DNA of 64,000 nucleotides from Flavobacterium tagetis (GTDB taxonomy: Bacteria > Bacteroidota > Bacteroidia > Flavobacteriales > Flavobacteriaceae). The stretch's first letter is position 1, and each line of letters opens with the position of its first letter. Shown in pieces: positions 16,985 to 29,700 of the stretch. The translations under genes and the position numbers were made by a program. The stretch is from contig NZ_JAERSF010000003.1 in NCBI RefSeq assembly GCF_016735615.1, positions 372,001 to 436,000 on the forward strand, written 5' to 3'. The notes under the pieces are model-generated. The model was not told the DNA's origin. It worked only from the letters and a program-made list of their open reading frames with translations, and did not search any database.

Positions 16985-17015
16985 TTGCACTTTAACGGTA
17001 AATTGAATACGTTTG
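16985..17015 (+). promoter_or_regulatory. Promoter of the CAP-domain lipoprotein gene
   Basis: TTG at 16985-16987, a 20-base spacer, then TACGTTTG at 17008-17015: a full consensus match. Transcription should start near 17022, giving a leader of about 75-85 bases. Confidence 0.72.
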
Positions 17016-17106
17016 GAATACAAATAACGCAAACGATATTTATTCAAAGATAAATTTAAAGGATTTGCCCCAACATTTACTTTAAACCGCTAAAATGCTG
17101 ATGATT

Positions 17107-17613
17107 ATGAAAAAGATTATGCGCACCATGTTGTTCATTGCGATTTTAGTCGCAATGAACGCATGTTCTGCTGACACTGCCGAAGCAAGCTCGGATTCTA
17201 CAACTCCAACAGAAACGCTTGTTGCAAACTACACATATAACGATACCGAAATAGAAACAATGAGGTTGATAAACGAATACCGTGTGAGTGTTGGTTTAAA
17301 TGCCTTAGAAAGAATTAATCATATATCTTATAAATGTGAGGAACATAATAAGTATATGATTGAAAATAATGTTGTAGACCATAACGATTTTGTTGCTAGG
17401 TCTACTAATATGACTAATGTATTAGGAGCGAAAAAAGTAGGAGAGAATGTTGCTTACAATTATAAAACTCCTGAGGCGGCAGTAAGAGCTTGGCTTGATA
17501 GCCCAGGCCACAAAGAAAATATTGTTGGCGATTATACCCATTTCGGATTATCTGTGACAACAGATTCTGCTACAGGAAAAAAATATTATACTAACATATT
17601 TGTTAAGCTTTAA
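17107..17613 (+). CDS. CAP/SCP (YkwD-like) lipoprotein
   Basis: About 168 residues. A lipoprotein signal (MKKIMRTMLFIAILVAMNAC) has its lipid-modified Cys at residue 20. The CAP fold runs from about 45 to the end: ETMRLINEYRVSVGLNALE, the His region VVDHNDF, GENVAYNY, AWLDSPGHKENIVG, and a final strand. These are the usual CAP signatures, including two His and a Glu in the cavity. Bacterial CAP proteins are extracytoplasmic and of varied function. ATG codons at 17095 and 17101 in the same frame are possible starts; 17107 gives the most ordinary signal peptide. Confidence 0.88.
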   Translation: MKKIMRTMLFIAILVAMNACSADTAEASSDSTTPTETLVANYTYNDTEIETMRLINEYRVSVGLNALERINHISYKCEEHNKYMIENNVVDHNDFVARSTNMTNVLGAKKVGENVAYNYKTPEAAVRAWLDSPGHKENIVGDYTHFGLSVTTDSATGKKYYTNIFVKL

Positions 17614-17638
17614 AGATTTATTGAACAGGTTGGTTTTT

Positions 17639-17677
17639 TAAAAGTCGTTGTGATTCATAGAATTGTAACGACTTTTT
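17639..17677 (+). terminator. Terminator of the CAP lipoprotein gene
   Basis: AAAAGTCGTT pairs with AACGACTTTT across a 17-base loop, 26 bases after the stop, and ends in a short T-run. Confidence 0.75.
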
Positions 17678-17682
17678 AAATT

Positions 17683-17710
17683 AAAAAAAGCCGCCGATAG
17701 GCAGCTTTTT
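17683..17710 (-). terminator. Terminator of the adhesin operon
   Basis: On the minus strand AAAAAGCTGCC and GGCGGCTTTTTTT form a stem with one mismatch and a TATC loop, followed by T's. It lies 19 bases past the stop of the OmpA-family gene. Confidence 0.8.
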
Positions 17711-17728
17711 CTGTATGTCTTTTTAAGG

Positions 17729-19672
17729 TTATAATGCTGTAATAATAAACTCACTTCGTCTGTTTGCCTGATGTTCTGCTTCAGTACATGGAACTCCGTC
17801 AGCACATTTATTTACAAGCTCGGTTTCTCCATAACCTCTTCCGGTTAATCGGTTTGGAGCAATTCCGTTTTTAACGAGCCATTGTACAGTTGATTTTGCT
17901 CTTCGATCAGATAAAGCTTCGTTGTATTGATGAGAAGCTCTGCTGTCTGTGTGCGAACGAATGTCTAGTTTCATGTTTGGATAATCGTTCATAACAGCTA
18001 GTATTTTTTCTAGATCTAAAGCAGCTTCTGTTCTAATGTTAGATTTATCTAAATCAAAATAAATCATTTTAATACCGAAACATTTTCCTAAATCATCACC
18101 AACTGTAACTTTGCAGGTTGCTTTTTCCAGAGCGATCGGAAGATTAGTTTTGCCACTTGTTTTTTCAATAGTAACACTCAATTCTCTTGTTGTGTACTCA
18201 GGTTTCTCTGCTCTTACGTAATACGTTTTTCCGCATTCTACATCAAAGGTATATAAGCCAGTGCCATCTGCAACTGCAGAATTTTTTAGATTCATTTGAT
18301 CATCATATAATGTAACTTTTGCCCCTGGAAGCGCAGCTCCTGTTTCAGCATCTGATATTATTCCGTACAGCTCTTGTGTACATCTGAGTCTTCTTGTTTC
18401 CAGGAATTTATAAATGTCGTCAGATCCTTGACCGCCGTCTTTATTGGAAGAGAAGAAGCCTCTTCTTGTTTCAGGATCAATAATATAAGCAAAATCATCT
18501 TTTGGAGAATTGACATCTGCACCTAAATTTTGAATATTACTTATTTTTCCATTTTTATCAATGTTGGCAACAAAAACATCTAAACCTCCTAAACCAGGAT
18601 GTCCGTCAGAAGCAAAATAAATCTCGTTCTCAGAAGTTAAATAAGGATATGTTTCTTTTCCTTCTGTATTAATTGTATTTCCGAGATTTTCCGGCGGACC
18701 ATAACCACCGTTAGAATTTATGTTTACTTTATATAAATCAGATTCTCCAATAGAACCAGGCATATCAGAAGCAAAATACAAAGTTTTTTCGTCTGGACTA
18801 AGAGCTGGGTGAGCCGTGCTATAATTATTGCTATTGAAAGGAAGCTCGGTAATATTGGTCCATTTATTATCTTTCCCTAGTTCTGCTTTATAAAGTTTTA
18901 TTAATGTGACTTTGCTTTCGTCTTTTCCTTTTTTTCCATCAATAAAATTGTTTCTGGTAAAATAGACTGTTTTTCCGTCTTTTGTAAAAACAGGAGAAGC
19001 CTCATGAAATTTGGTATTTATAGCCGACTTAAATTTGTTTACTTTAGATGTTCCGCCTGTTGCAGGGTCTAAATCGGCATCATAGATATTGGTAAAATAT
19101 TCTCCTGTCCATTTGTGTTTACGTTTTATAAAATTTCCGGTGTCTCTTGCAGAAGCAAAGTAAATTTTGTTATTGTAAACAAATGATCCGTAATCTGAGT
19201 ACCTACTATTTATACCAGCGTCTTCTATCTGGTACCTCCCAGAATTAGCTTTTATCTGGTCCATATAGTTTGCATCTTCTTTATAAAGCTTTCCTCTATT
19301 ATCATTTTTTGAAATGGCATTAAAATCTTCCAAAAGCTTATTGGCTTTGGCCATATCACCAGTTGACTTTAGGGACTGCGCATATCGAAAAAAGTATTCT
19401 GGTTCGGGATTCGGATTCATTGCAAATAATTCGCCGTACCATTTTGCCGCATTTTGAAAATCTGAATTAAAGTAATAGGCATTTCCCAGTTTTTTAAACA
19501 TGTCTTCAGATTTGTAGCCCTTATTCGCAACTTTTTCATAAATTTTTATTGCGTCTACATAGGCATAGCTATCGTATTTCTTGTCTGCAGAATTTATTTT
19601 TGACTGCTGAGCATAACAGCTAAATGAAAAAGCGCCTATAATTGTAACGAAAAGTAGTGTATAGTTTTTCAT
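17729..19672 (-). CDS. PorE-like OmpA-family protein (TPR - beta-propeller - regulatory-like - OmpA)
   Basis: 647 residues. A signal peptide ends near FSCYAQ. TPR-like helices occupy ~25-110. PD40/WD40-type propeller blades occupy ~140-425 (repeated HPALSPDEKTLYFASDMPG and YLTSENEIYFASDGHPGLGG patterns). A carboxypeptidase-regulatory-like domain is at ~435-515, and an OmpA peptidoglycan-binding domain at ~535-647 (IYFDLDKSNIR; DIRSHTDSRASHQYNEALSDRRA). This four-part order is that of PorE, which ties the T9SS to peptidoglycan in Porphyromonas. Here it follows a PorP/SprF gene by 12 bases, so it probably belongs to a secretion and anchoring unit for the adhesin upstream (inference). Confidence 0.9.
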   Translation of the reverse strand: MKNYTLLFVTIIGAFSFSCYAQQSKINSADKKYDSYAYVDAIKIYEKVANKGYKSEDMFKKLGNAYYFNSDFQNAAKWYGELFAMNPNPEPEYFFRYAQSLKSTGDMAKANKLLEDFNAISKNDNRGKLYKEDANYMDQIKANSGRYQIEDAGINSRYSDYGSFVYNNKIYFASARDTGNFIKRKHKWTGEYFTNIYDADLDPATGGTSKVNKFKSAINTKFHEASPVFTKDGKTVYFTRNNFIDGKKGKDESKVTLIKLYKAELGKDNKWTNITELPFNSNNYSTAHPALSPDEKTLYFASDMPGSIGESDLYKVNINSNGGYGPPENLGNTINTEGKETYPYLTSENEIYFASDGHPGLGGLDVFVANIDKNGKISNIQNLGADVNSPKDDFAYIIDPETRRGFFSSNKDGGQGSDDIYKFLETRRLRCTQELYGIISDAETGAALPGAKVTLYDDQMNLKNSAVADGTGLYTFDVECGKTYYVRAEKPEYTTRELSVTIEKTSGKTNLPIALEKATCKVTVGDDLGKCFGIKMIYFDLDKSNIRTEAALDLEKILAVMNDYPNMKLDIRSHTDSRASHQYNEALSDRRAKSTVQWLVKNGIAPNRLTGRGYGETELVNKCADGVPCTEAEHQANRRSEFIITAL

Positions 19673-19684
19673 GATACCTTATTT

Positions 19685-20602
19685 TTAGAAGAAACGAGGA
19701 GTTGTCATTTTGCCTTTGTTTGAGAAGAATTCATAACGCAGGAATATCTCATGTGAACCTGAATTATAATTATTTAATTTGGTAGTTTCTCGATCATAGC
19801 CATAACCTAAATAAAGTCCGTCTGTAATCTGAAATCCGACCATAGCACTCAAAGAAGCGCTCCATCTATAGGCTGCACCAATCATAAATTTATCATAGAA
19901 CATGAAATTTGCAGATACATCTACCTGAAGCGGTGCCCCTTGAACCATTTTAGTTAAAATAGCGGGTTTAAATTTTATATACTGATATTTATCAAGATCG
20001 AAAACATAACCTCCAATTAAATAGTAATTGATTTTGTCTTTGTAAATCGCAACATCATTATCGTCGTAACGATTTGTTTCAATAAAATTAGGGACAGAAA
20101 AGCCTATATATGCTTTATCAGAATGCCAATAAACTCCAGCACCAACATTTGGAGAGAATTTATTATTTAAATCCTGAAACTGAGGATCGCCTTGATCTGC
20201 AGGATTTAATTTGTTTACATCTAAGTTGAAGATATTTGCAGTTCCTTTAATACCAAATGAAAGTTTAAAATCTGCAGATGTCTGAATTGTATAAGATAGA
20301 TCGACTGAGATGTTGTTTTCATTTGTAGGACCAATTTTGTCATTTACTAATGAAGCTCCTATACCTAGTCTGCTATTATTTAGTGGAGAGTTAACTGAGA
20401 AACTGCTTGTTTCTGGCGCTCCGTCAAGACCAACCCATTGAGTACGGTAAAGACCAAAAATACTAAGTGCTCCACGAGAACCTGCATAGGCAGGATTTAT
20501 ACTGATTGTGTTATACATATATTGTGTATACTGAGCGTCTTGCTGTGAATACCCTGAACATGTAACTAACAGAATGACGAAGAAAAATAATTTTGTTCTC
20601 AT
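19685..20602 (-). CDS. PorP/SprF-family type IX secretion outer-membrane protein
   Basis: 305 residues with a signal peptide (ILLVTCSGYSQQ). It has the classic family start DAQYTQYMYNTISINPAYAGSRG and many amphipathic strands ending in FLRYEFF. Proteins of this family are outer-membrane beta-barrels; SprF is required for surface delivery of SprB, and each paralog tends to serve the large type B CTD adhesin encoded just upstream. The 3032-residue gene directly upstream fits that rule. The gap of 133 bases between them holds a strong hairpin. Confidence 0.93.
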   Translation of the reverse strand: MRTKLFFFVILLVTCSGYSQQDAQYTQYMYNTISINPAYAGSRGALSIFGLYRTQWVGLDGAPETSSFSVNSPLNNSRLGIGASLVNDKIGPTNENNISVDLSYTIQTSADFKLSFGIKGTANIFNLDVNKLNPADQGDPQFQDLNNKFSPNVGAGVYWHSDKAYIGFSVPNFIETNRYDDNDVAIYKDKINYYLIGGYVFDLDKYQYIKFKPAILTKMVQGAPLQVDVSANFMFYDKFMIGAAYRWSASLSAMVGFQITDGLYLGYGYDRETTKLNNYNSGSHEIFLRYEFFSNKGKMTTPRFF

Positions 20603-20696
20603 AGTAGATTTTATTAATTTAATAATTACTATTGACTTTTAAATCGCTGAAATTCAGTGTTGTTAATCAAAATTAATCAAAAATTTCGGATTTTTT

Positions 20697-20729
20697 AGCA
20701 CGCTGCGAAAAAAGGTTTCGCAGCGTGCT
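20697..20729 (-). other. Intercistronic hairpin between adhesin and sprF-like genes
   Basis: A perfect 14-bp stem, AGCACGCTGCGAAA (20697-20710) with TTTCGCAGCGTGCT (20716-20729), and a 5-base loop. In the operon's direction no T-run follows, so it probably protects or processes the mRNA. On the plus strand it is followed by T5 and could stop antisense transcription. Confidence 0.7.
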
Positions 20730-20735
20730 TTTTGG

Positions 20736-23700
20736 TTATTTTGATAGATATAAATATCCGTCTAATTTATGATCTTGAACATTGTTGTTTCCATCCAGAG
20801 ATTTATAGTTAATAATGTAAAAATAAGTTCCAGTTGGTAGTCCGTCAGATTGCTTAACAGTTGTTCTTCCTCTTGAAGTTCCATCAAAAGCATTTGTTGT
20901 ATTGTTGTAATTTGTAGTTTCAAACACTAAAACTCCCCAGCGATTATATATTTCAACAGAATTGCCTGGATAACAAGTTGTGTCATCAATATTATCAATT
21001 TTGAAGAAATCGTTTATGTTGTCGCCGTTTGGAGAGAATGCATTATGTACTAATACATTACCACAAGCTAAGACTTTACAATCATCATTTATTTCCATGT
21101 TTAGAACTATGCTTCTAGGGCATTTTTCATCGGCTATTATATATTCGAAAACATATTTGCCTAATGCTAAACCAAAAGGGTTAAGAATGCCTCCTTGTAG
21201 GGCGTTGGTATTGTTTCTATCTTGCCAAACTCCCGTTGTAGGACTACCTTCAGGTAGCAAGTTGCTTAAATTAACCAATGTAGAATCATCGTTACATGCT
21301 GTGCCGCTAACCTCTACAACTCCATTTGGAACTACTATGATAGTAACAATTGCAGAATCACAATTTTCAGAACTTGACTTATCACAGATTGTGTAGTTGT
21401 AAGTATAAGTACCAGCAGGTGTTAAGCTAGATACGTTTACGTTTCCAGAAGCATCAACTGTAATGTTTGGATCTGTTTTGGTATTATTTCCTGCGGCAAT
21501 AAGTGTAAAGTTTACTAAATCTATAGTTACAGGAGTTCTTCCTTTTAAATCGTTACTCAATATATTACCCACTACTCCAAAAGAGTTACATCCAATATTA
21601 TTGAAGGTATCATCATTTGCAACTAGAGGAGAAATTATAGTAACAGTCACTATTGCAGTATCACAGTTTCCAAAATCTGCTTTTTCACAAATTTGGTAAG
21701 TTAATGTATATGTACCGCCTTGTGTATTTGGTGCAACATTTATAGTTCCGTCAGGACCTATTGTTATTGATCCTGTTGGGTCGGCAATAGTTGTTGTTAA
21801 TGTTACATCATTTATGTTTACTGCCGTACCGTTTAGCGTATCATTAGTTAAAACGTTACCTACAGTAGTTTGTGTTGGACCTCCTATTATTGGCGCAGGA
21901 TTATCATCATTAGCAACTATTGCAAATGTTGGTCTAGCAGTACAATATGGATCTGCTGGCGGATAATTTAATGTAATTGTCTCGCTAGGGTTTACAGATA
22001 TAGTCACATTAGCTGTTGGGCGTAATTTCTCAAATCCATCAGGAGCTTCAATCCATTTGTTATTCTCAAAAACCCAGCCTGGCCAGTCAATTCCATTTCC
22101 TTGACCATCTACTATTGCACCTGGCCATAGTACACGTCCGCTTAATGGCAGATCGGTCATTGTTGTTACAATATTGTTATTACTGTCTGCCCATGCAATG
22201 GTCACTCCATTTACAGGAGTAAAGTTTACAGGTGTTACTACATAATCAACATAAGGAACATCATTAACACATATTGAGGTCGCTGTAACGGTCATTACTG
22301 GAGCTTCAATTGTAACTGTAACAGTTGCAGTATCGCAGTTGTCTGTCTGATCAGCTTCGCAAATTTGATATACCATTGATAATGTTCCTACTGGAGCATT
22401 TGGTAATACATCAACTGAACCATCAGCATTTAATTGTAAAAACTCGTTTGGTGTTACAGTTGTTATAATAACTTCGGATACAGTTACAGGATTTCCTTCC
22501 AAAGTATCATTTGTCAACACATTTAATACATTAGTTGTAGTATGATTTACTCCCGCAATTGGACCTGCTGTATCATCATTAGCTACAATGTCTTTGTATT
22601 CTTTACAGCTTACGCCGAAATCAATATCTAAATGAACTAAATCTTCTGGTGTAATTGTTACGACATAGCCACTATCTGTTGTTGTTGTACAAACGGTATG
22701 CAATTGCGTTTTATTTGTTTTTCCAGTTATGTTTTTAGCAGACATTGAAGGAATAACTTTTACCAAGCCAGTAAATCCTAAGTTTGCGGCCACAGTATCG
22801 AAATTAGCATCTCTTACCAATTTTACTGTATATTGTCCGTAAGGATTTTCTGTTTCTGGACGTTCTCTCCAGAATCCTTCAATTCCGACAATAACTTCTG
22901 CATGGAATCCATTTGGTCCATCAACAATTACATTGGGACTAAGTGCGTTTCCGAAACCACCTGCATTTAATTCCCCAACATTTTGAGTGCCAGTATAGCT
23001 TCCGTCTCCGTTAAGATCTATCCATTCCCATTGGCTGTAATCTATAGCTCCATTTGAATCTGGAATATTTTTAGTTACAACTCCGTCATTATTAGCATCG
23101 TACCATTCATCTTGAATTCCGTTGCTGTTAGTATCGTACCAAACATAATCTCCAAGAACAGGAAGTTTTGAAGCTCCGTATTCGAAGTTATGAACTTGGA
23201 AAACACATTCTTCTAGAGTAGTAAAGAATAAGCTGGAATCAATAGGATATAATTGATATGCACTATTTAAATTAGCATCTTGTACTTGTACTAAATAACT
23301 GCCGGCAGGCATTCCTGTGAAGCTGTACATTCCGTCTGCACCTGTAATATGCATTTGTATTGGTCCTGTAGTTGTTCCTTGAGGAATCAATGTTACAGGT
23401 ACATTTGCAAGAGGAGTATTAGTATCTACATTTATGATTTGACCAGATATTTTAACTCTATAATTTGGCTCTGTAATCACAACTGTTGCAGTTGCTGTAC
23501 AAGTTTCATTTTCAGTATTTACTGCAGATGTAGCAGTAACTGTATAGGTTCCAGCTGGTAGATTAGTATTTCCAACTACCTCATTATTTTGATTGGTAAT
23601 AACCACAGTAGCTCCAGGACTGCTGGTAACTGCAATTGAACCATCGCTTTCTCCTTGGCAACTTACATTTGTTGCAATACCGCTCACCGAAACTTTATTT

Positions 23701-26700
23701 TCAACTGTAAAGGTTTGCACCAATTCAGTTTTATTACCTGCACAGTCTGTTAGAGTATAAGTTCTGGTTAAAATATAAGCCTCTCCATTGCATCCAGTGC
23801 CTCCATTGTTAGTGTCGCTTACAGTGATATTTACAGTTCCTGAGCAGTTGTCTGTCGCATCTTTTATATCATTTGGACTTCCTGCTGGAATGTCTGCTGC
23901 ACTTTGTAGATTAGCAACATCTGCTGGTGCGGTACCAGTTGGAGGTGTAGTATCTCTTACAGTAATAATTTGAGTATAAGAAATTGAATTTCCTCCACAA
24001 TCACTTGTTGACCAGTTACGAGTTAAGGTATATTCTGTACCGCATTCGTTTTTGATATCGCTTTTAGTTTCACTGAAAACAATTGGTAAGTTTCCATTGC
24101 AATTATCAGAAGCTTCCATATTAAATGGTTCTGGAACTGCATCACAAGAAACTGTAATGTCTGCTGGAAGGTCACCAACGAAAGTTGGTTTTGTAGTATC
24201 CTGAATTGTAATTACCTGAGTAAAAATGTCAGATGTATTACCGCAGCCGTCTTTTACAGTCCATGTGTTGGTGTAAGTTCCAGCGTTTGCACAATTTTCA
24301 GAAGCTACGAACTGTCCGCTAACTTTAGTGATGTTAGTAACATCAGCATCACATAAGTCAGAAGCTGTTGGGAACTGAGCCTGAGCAGTGGCAAGTGCTT
24401 CTGTATTACTGCACTCTAAAGTTACATCTAGAGAACCTGCTTGAGTTGTCCAAGTTGGAGCAGTTGTATCTTGAATTGTAATTATTTGAGTGAAAATCTC
24501 AGAAGTATTTCCGCAGTCATCTTTAACTGTCCAAGTGTTGGTATACGTTCCTGCATTTCCGCATCCTTGAGAAGCTACGAACTGTCCGCTAACTTTAGTG
24601 ATGTTAGTAACATCAGCATCGCATAAGTCGGAAGCTGTTGGAAATTGAGCCTGAGCAGTAGCAAGACCAGCCGCATCACTACATTCTAAAGTTGCATTTA
24701 GAGTACCTGCAACAGTATTCCATGTTGGTGCTGTAGTATCTTGGATTGTGATTACCTGAGTGAAAGTCTGAGAAGTATTTCCGCAGTCATCTTTAACCGT
24801 CCAAGTGTTGGTATATGTTCCAGCATTTCCGCATCCTTGAGAAGCTACGAACTGCCCGCTAACTTTAGTGATGTTAGTAACATTAGCATCGCATAAGTCA
24901 GAAGCTGTTGGAAATTGAGCCTGAGCGATGGCAAGACCTTCAGGGTCATTGCATTCTAAAGTTGCATTCAAGGCTGTTGGAGCAGTTGTCCAAGTTGGAG
25001 CAGTTGTATCTTGAATTGTAATTATTTGAGTGAAAATCTCAGAAGTATTTCCGCAGTCATCTTTAACTGTCCAAGTGTTGGTATACGTTCCTGCATTTCC
25101 GCATCCTTGAGAAGCTACGAACTGTCCGCTAACTTTAGTGATGTTAGTAACATCAGCATCGCATAAGTCAGAAGCTGTTGGAAATTGAGCCTGAGCAGTA
25201 GCAAGACCAGCCGCATCACTACATTCTAAAGTTGCATTCAAGGCTGTTGGAGCAGTTGTCCAAGTTGGAGCAGTTGTATCTTGGATTGTGATTACTTGAG
25301 TGAAAGTCTCAGAAGTATTTCCACAATCATCTTTAACTGTCCAAGTGTTAGTATATGTTCCGGCATTTCCGCATCCTTGAGAAGCTACGAACGGTCCGCT
25401 TACTTTAGTGATGTTGGTTAAATCAAGATCGCAAGCACCTGAAGCAGTTGGGAATAAAGCCTGAGCAGAAGCTAAACCTTGTTGGTCGCTACATTCAACA
25501 GTACGATTTAAAGAACCTGCTTGAGTTGTCCAAGTTGGAATACTTGTATCTTGAATAGTGATTACTTGTGTGAATACGGAAGATGTATTATTGCAGACAT
25601 CTTTTGCAGTCCAAGTGTTGGTGTACGTTCCAGAATTAGCACAATTACCTACAGTGAAAGTTCCACTTGTTTTTGTGTAAGTCACGGTTCCTCCACAATT
25701 ATCTGTAGCAACGGGAGCTTGGCTTTGAGCAGTATTCAATCCTGAAATATCACTACATTGTAAAGTAACATTTAAAGAACCCGCTTGAGTTGTCCAAGTT
25801 GGAGCAGTATTATCCTGAATAGTGATCACCTGAGTGAAAACAGCAGATGTGTTATTGCAGACATCCTTAGCAGTCCAAGTGTTGGTATAGGTTCCAGAAT
25901 TTGCGCAGTTTCCTGCAGTGAAAGCACCGCTTGTTTTTGTGTAAGTCACGGTTCCTCCACAATTATCTGTAGCAACGGGAGCTTGGCTTTGAGCCGCTGT
26001 TAATCCTGCCGCATCGCTGCATTGCAGAGTAACATTTAGTGTTCCAGCTGCAGTATCCCAAGTAGGAGCAGTATTATCCTGAATAGTGATCACCTGAGTG
26101 AAAACGGCTGATGTGTTATTGCAGACATCCTTAGCAGTCCAAGTATTGGTGTAGGTTCCAGAATTTGCGCAGTTTCCTGCTGAGAAAGCGCCGCTTGTTT
26201 TTGTATAAGTCACAGTTCCTCCGCAATTATCTGTAGCAACAGGAGCCTGGCCTTGAGCCGCAGTTAATCCTGCTGCATCGCTGCATTGCAAAGTGACATT
26301 CAGTGTTCCAGCCGCAGTATCCCAAGTAGGAGCAGTATTATCCTGAATAGTGATCACCTGTGTGAATACTGAAGATGTGTTATTGCAGACATCCTTAGCA
26401 GTCCAAGTGTTGGTGTAGGTTCCAGAATTAGCGCAGTTTCCTGCTGTGAAAGCGCCACTCACTTTTGTATAAGTCACGGTTCCTCCGCAATTATCTGTAG
26501 CAACGGGAGCCTGGCCTTGAGCCGCTGTTAATCCTGCCGCATCGCTGCATTGCAGAGTAACATTTAGTGTTCCAGCTGCAGTATCCCAAGTAGGAGCAGT
26601 ATTATCCTGAATAGTGATCACCTGTGTGAATACTGAAGATGTGTTATTGCAGACATCCTTAGCAGTCCAAGTGTTGGTGTACGTTCCAGAATTTGCACAG

Positions 26701-29700
26701 TTTCCTGCAGTGAAAGCACCGCTTGTTTTTGTATAAGTCACAGTTCCTCCGCAGTTGTCAGTAGCAACAGGAGCCTGGCCTTGAGCCGCTGTTAATCCTG
26801 CCGCATCGCTGCATTGCAGAGTAACATTTAAAGAACCTGCTTGAGTTGTCCAATTCGGAGCAGTAGTATCTTCAATAGTGATTACCTGAGTGAAAACAGC
26901 TGATGTGTTGTTGCAGACATCTTTCGCAGTCCAAGTGTTGGTATAGGTTCCAGAATTTGCGCAGTTTCCTGCAGTGAAAGCACCGCTTGTTTTTGTATAA
27001 GTCACAGTTCCTCCGCAATTATCTGTAGCAACAGGAGCCTGGCCTTGAGCCGCTGTTAATCCTGCCGCATCGCTGCATTGCAGAGTAACATTTAAAGAAC
27101 CTGCTTGGGTTGTCCAAGTTGGAGCAGTATTGTCTTGAATAGTAATCACCTGAGTAAAAACAGCTGATGTATTATTGCAGACATCTTTCGCAGTCCAAGT
27201 GTTGGTATAGGTTCCAGAGTTTGCGCAGTTTCCTGCTGAGAAAGCGCCGCTCACTTTTGTATAAGTCACAGTTCCTCCGCAATTATCTGTAGCAACGGGA
27301 GCTTGGCCCTGAGCAGCTGTTAATCCTGCCGCATCGCTGCATTGCAGAGTAACATTTAAAGAACCTGCTTGGGTTGTCCAAGTTGGAGCAGTATTGTCTT
27401 GAATAGTAATCACCTGAGTGAAAACAGCTGATGTATTATTGCAGATATCCTTAGCAGTCCAAGTGTTGGTATAGGTTCCAGAATTTGCGCAGTTTCCTGC
27501 AGTGAAAGCGCCGCTCACTTTTGTATAAGTCACAGTTCCTCCGCAATTATCTGTAGCAACAGGAGTCTGGCCTTGAGCCGCTGTTAATCCTGCCGCATCG
27601 CTGCATTGCAGAGTAACATTTAAAGAACCTGCTTGGGTTGTCCAAGTTGGAGCAGTATTGTCTTGAATAGTAATCACCTGAGTGAAAACAGCTGATGTGT
27701 TGTTGCAGATATCCTTAGCAGTCCAAGTGTTGGTGTAGGTTCCAGAATTTGCGCAGTTTCCTGCTGAGAAAGCGCCACTTGTTTTTGTGTAAGTCACAGT
27801 TCCTCCGCAATTGTCAGTAGCAACGGGAGCTTGGCCCTGAGCCGCTGTTAATCCTGCCGCATCGCTGCATTGCAAAGTGACATTCAGTGTTCCAGCCGCA
27901 GTATCCCAAGTTGGAGCAGTATTGTCTTGAATAGTGATCACCTGTGTGAAAACAGCTGATGTGTTATTGCAGACATCCTTAGCAGTCCAAGTGTTGGTGT
28001 AGGTTCCAGAATTAGCACAATTACCTACAGTGAAAGTTCCGCTTGTTTTAGTATAAGTTACGGTTCCTCCACAATTATCTGTAGCAACGGGAGCCTGGCC
28101 TTGAGCGGCTGTTAATCCTGCCGCATCACTGCATTGAAGAGTAGTGTTAAGAGCAGTTGCTGCAGTTGTCCAAGTTGGGGCCGTGGTATCGTTAATTGAA
28201 ATAGTTTGTACGGCGGTGACATTTCCACAACTTGTTGTAACTTTAAAAGTACGAGTAACTACAATTGGACATGTTCCTGTTGCAAAATCAGAATAAGATA
28301 TGGTGTAAGATCCAATTGAGCCACTATTAGAGATTGATCCTCCGGCTGTGTTTAATTGGGCAAGCGTTATATTGGTGCTTGCAGCACTATATGGAAGTCC
28401 TGTTATTGCAGCAGTACTACATCCTGAAATGCTTGCATTTGCAGGCGCGACAAGAGCAGGTGCTGGGCTAATTGAAACAGTTACATCAGCAGAAGTTAAT
28501 TCACAGTTAGTAACGCCATTTTTTACTTTTACTTTATATACTCCGCTAGCTGTAGCCACAAGAGTAGAAGAAGTTTCGTTTGGCAATACTGAATTATCTT
28601 TATACCAAACATAAGTTGGTGAGGCTGCATTTGTATTCGCAGTCAAAGTAGTAGACCCGCATGCTGTTAAAGTTCCTGTAATCACAGGTGCACACGGAAC
28701 AAAATAACTAGGACTGGTTATTGCCTTCGAATCATTGGCACAAGATGAATTTTGATAATTCAAAGTTGAGGTGCTGACAGTTTGATTTCCGCAAGCAGAT
28801 CCAGTTGGAGTCAATTGATAATTTAAAGTAATGGTTTCTGAGTTTAAGAAATCGGTATTCCATGTAATTACTTGTCCAGATAATGAAGCTGTACCTTTAG
28901 TTGTTGTAATTGCACTAATTGTAAAGCCTGGAATAATGGTTTCTTTAGCAACCAAACTTTGAGCAACCCATGAGATTTGAGTAGCAATCTGGTTGTAAAT
29001 AGCAGTAAGATTAGCTCCGCTTTGTGTAATATAAGCAGCACTTCCCTGAATATTATCTAAAGTATATTTAGCAATATTTTGATCACTGTTGTTCGTATTT
29101 ATATTTCCGCTGATACCACCAAATAGACCTACAGAAAAAACTTGATTGTTGTATACAACACTATTTTTTGTTGTAGTCTTAGCGTTTGTTGCAGCATTTA
29201 TAGCATCTGTAACGCATTGAGATGTTTTACTAACATTACAACTAGTATTTCCATTTGTGCCAGTTCGATTCGTAACCCCATCCGTAAGTAAAATTATTGC
29301 TCTTGCTGTACTACAATCAAAACGGCCATTGGTTTCCAATTCTGTTTCAGATCTTACAATACCAGCATAAATATTGGTTAAATCAGTAGCCTGTAAAGAA
29401 TTAATTTGATTCGTGATGAGAGTTACACCATTAGCATCTAAATAAGTTAAGCCTATTTTTAGCGTAGCAGTAGTACTGTAAGCAACAATTGCAATTCGGT
29501 TTTGAGGATTTGCTTTTGCTTGATTAAGAAAAGCCAATGCAGCATCTTTAGCATAATCCATGGAGGTTTTAAAATCCCCTTGAATTGTGTTACCCATACT
29601 ACCCGAAATATCAATAGCAAGAACTACATCAGAATTTCGAGTAATCGGATTTGCACCTGTAATATCTACTTTTACATTTACAACACCGCAATTAGTTGAA

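Noticed and set aside
24201..28190. Regular tandem repeats that could look like a CRISPR array or satellite DNA
   Set aside because: The units are 264 or 270 bp, in frame and coding, with conserved Cys and Trp; there are no short repeats with unique spacers.
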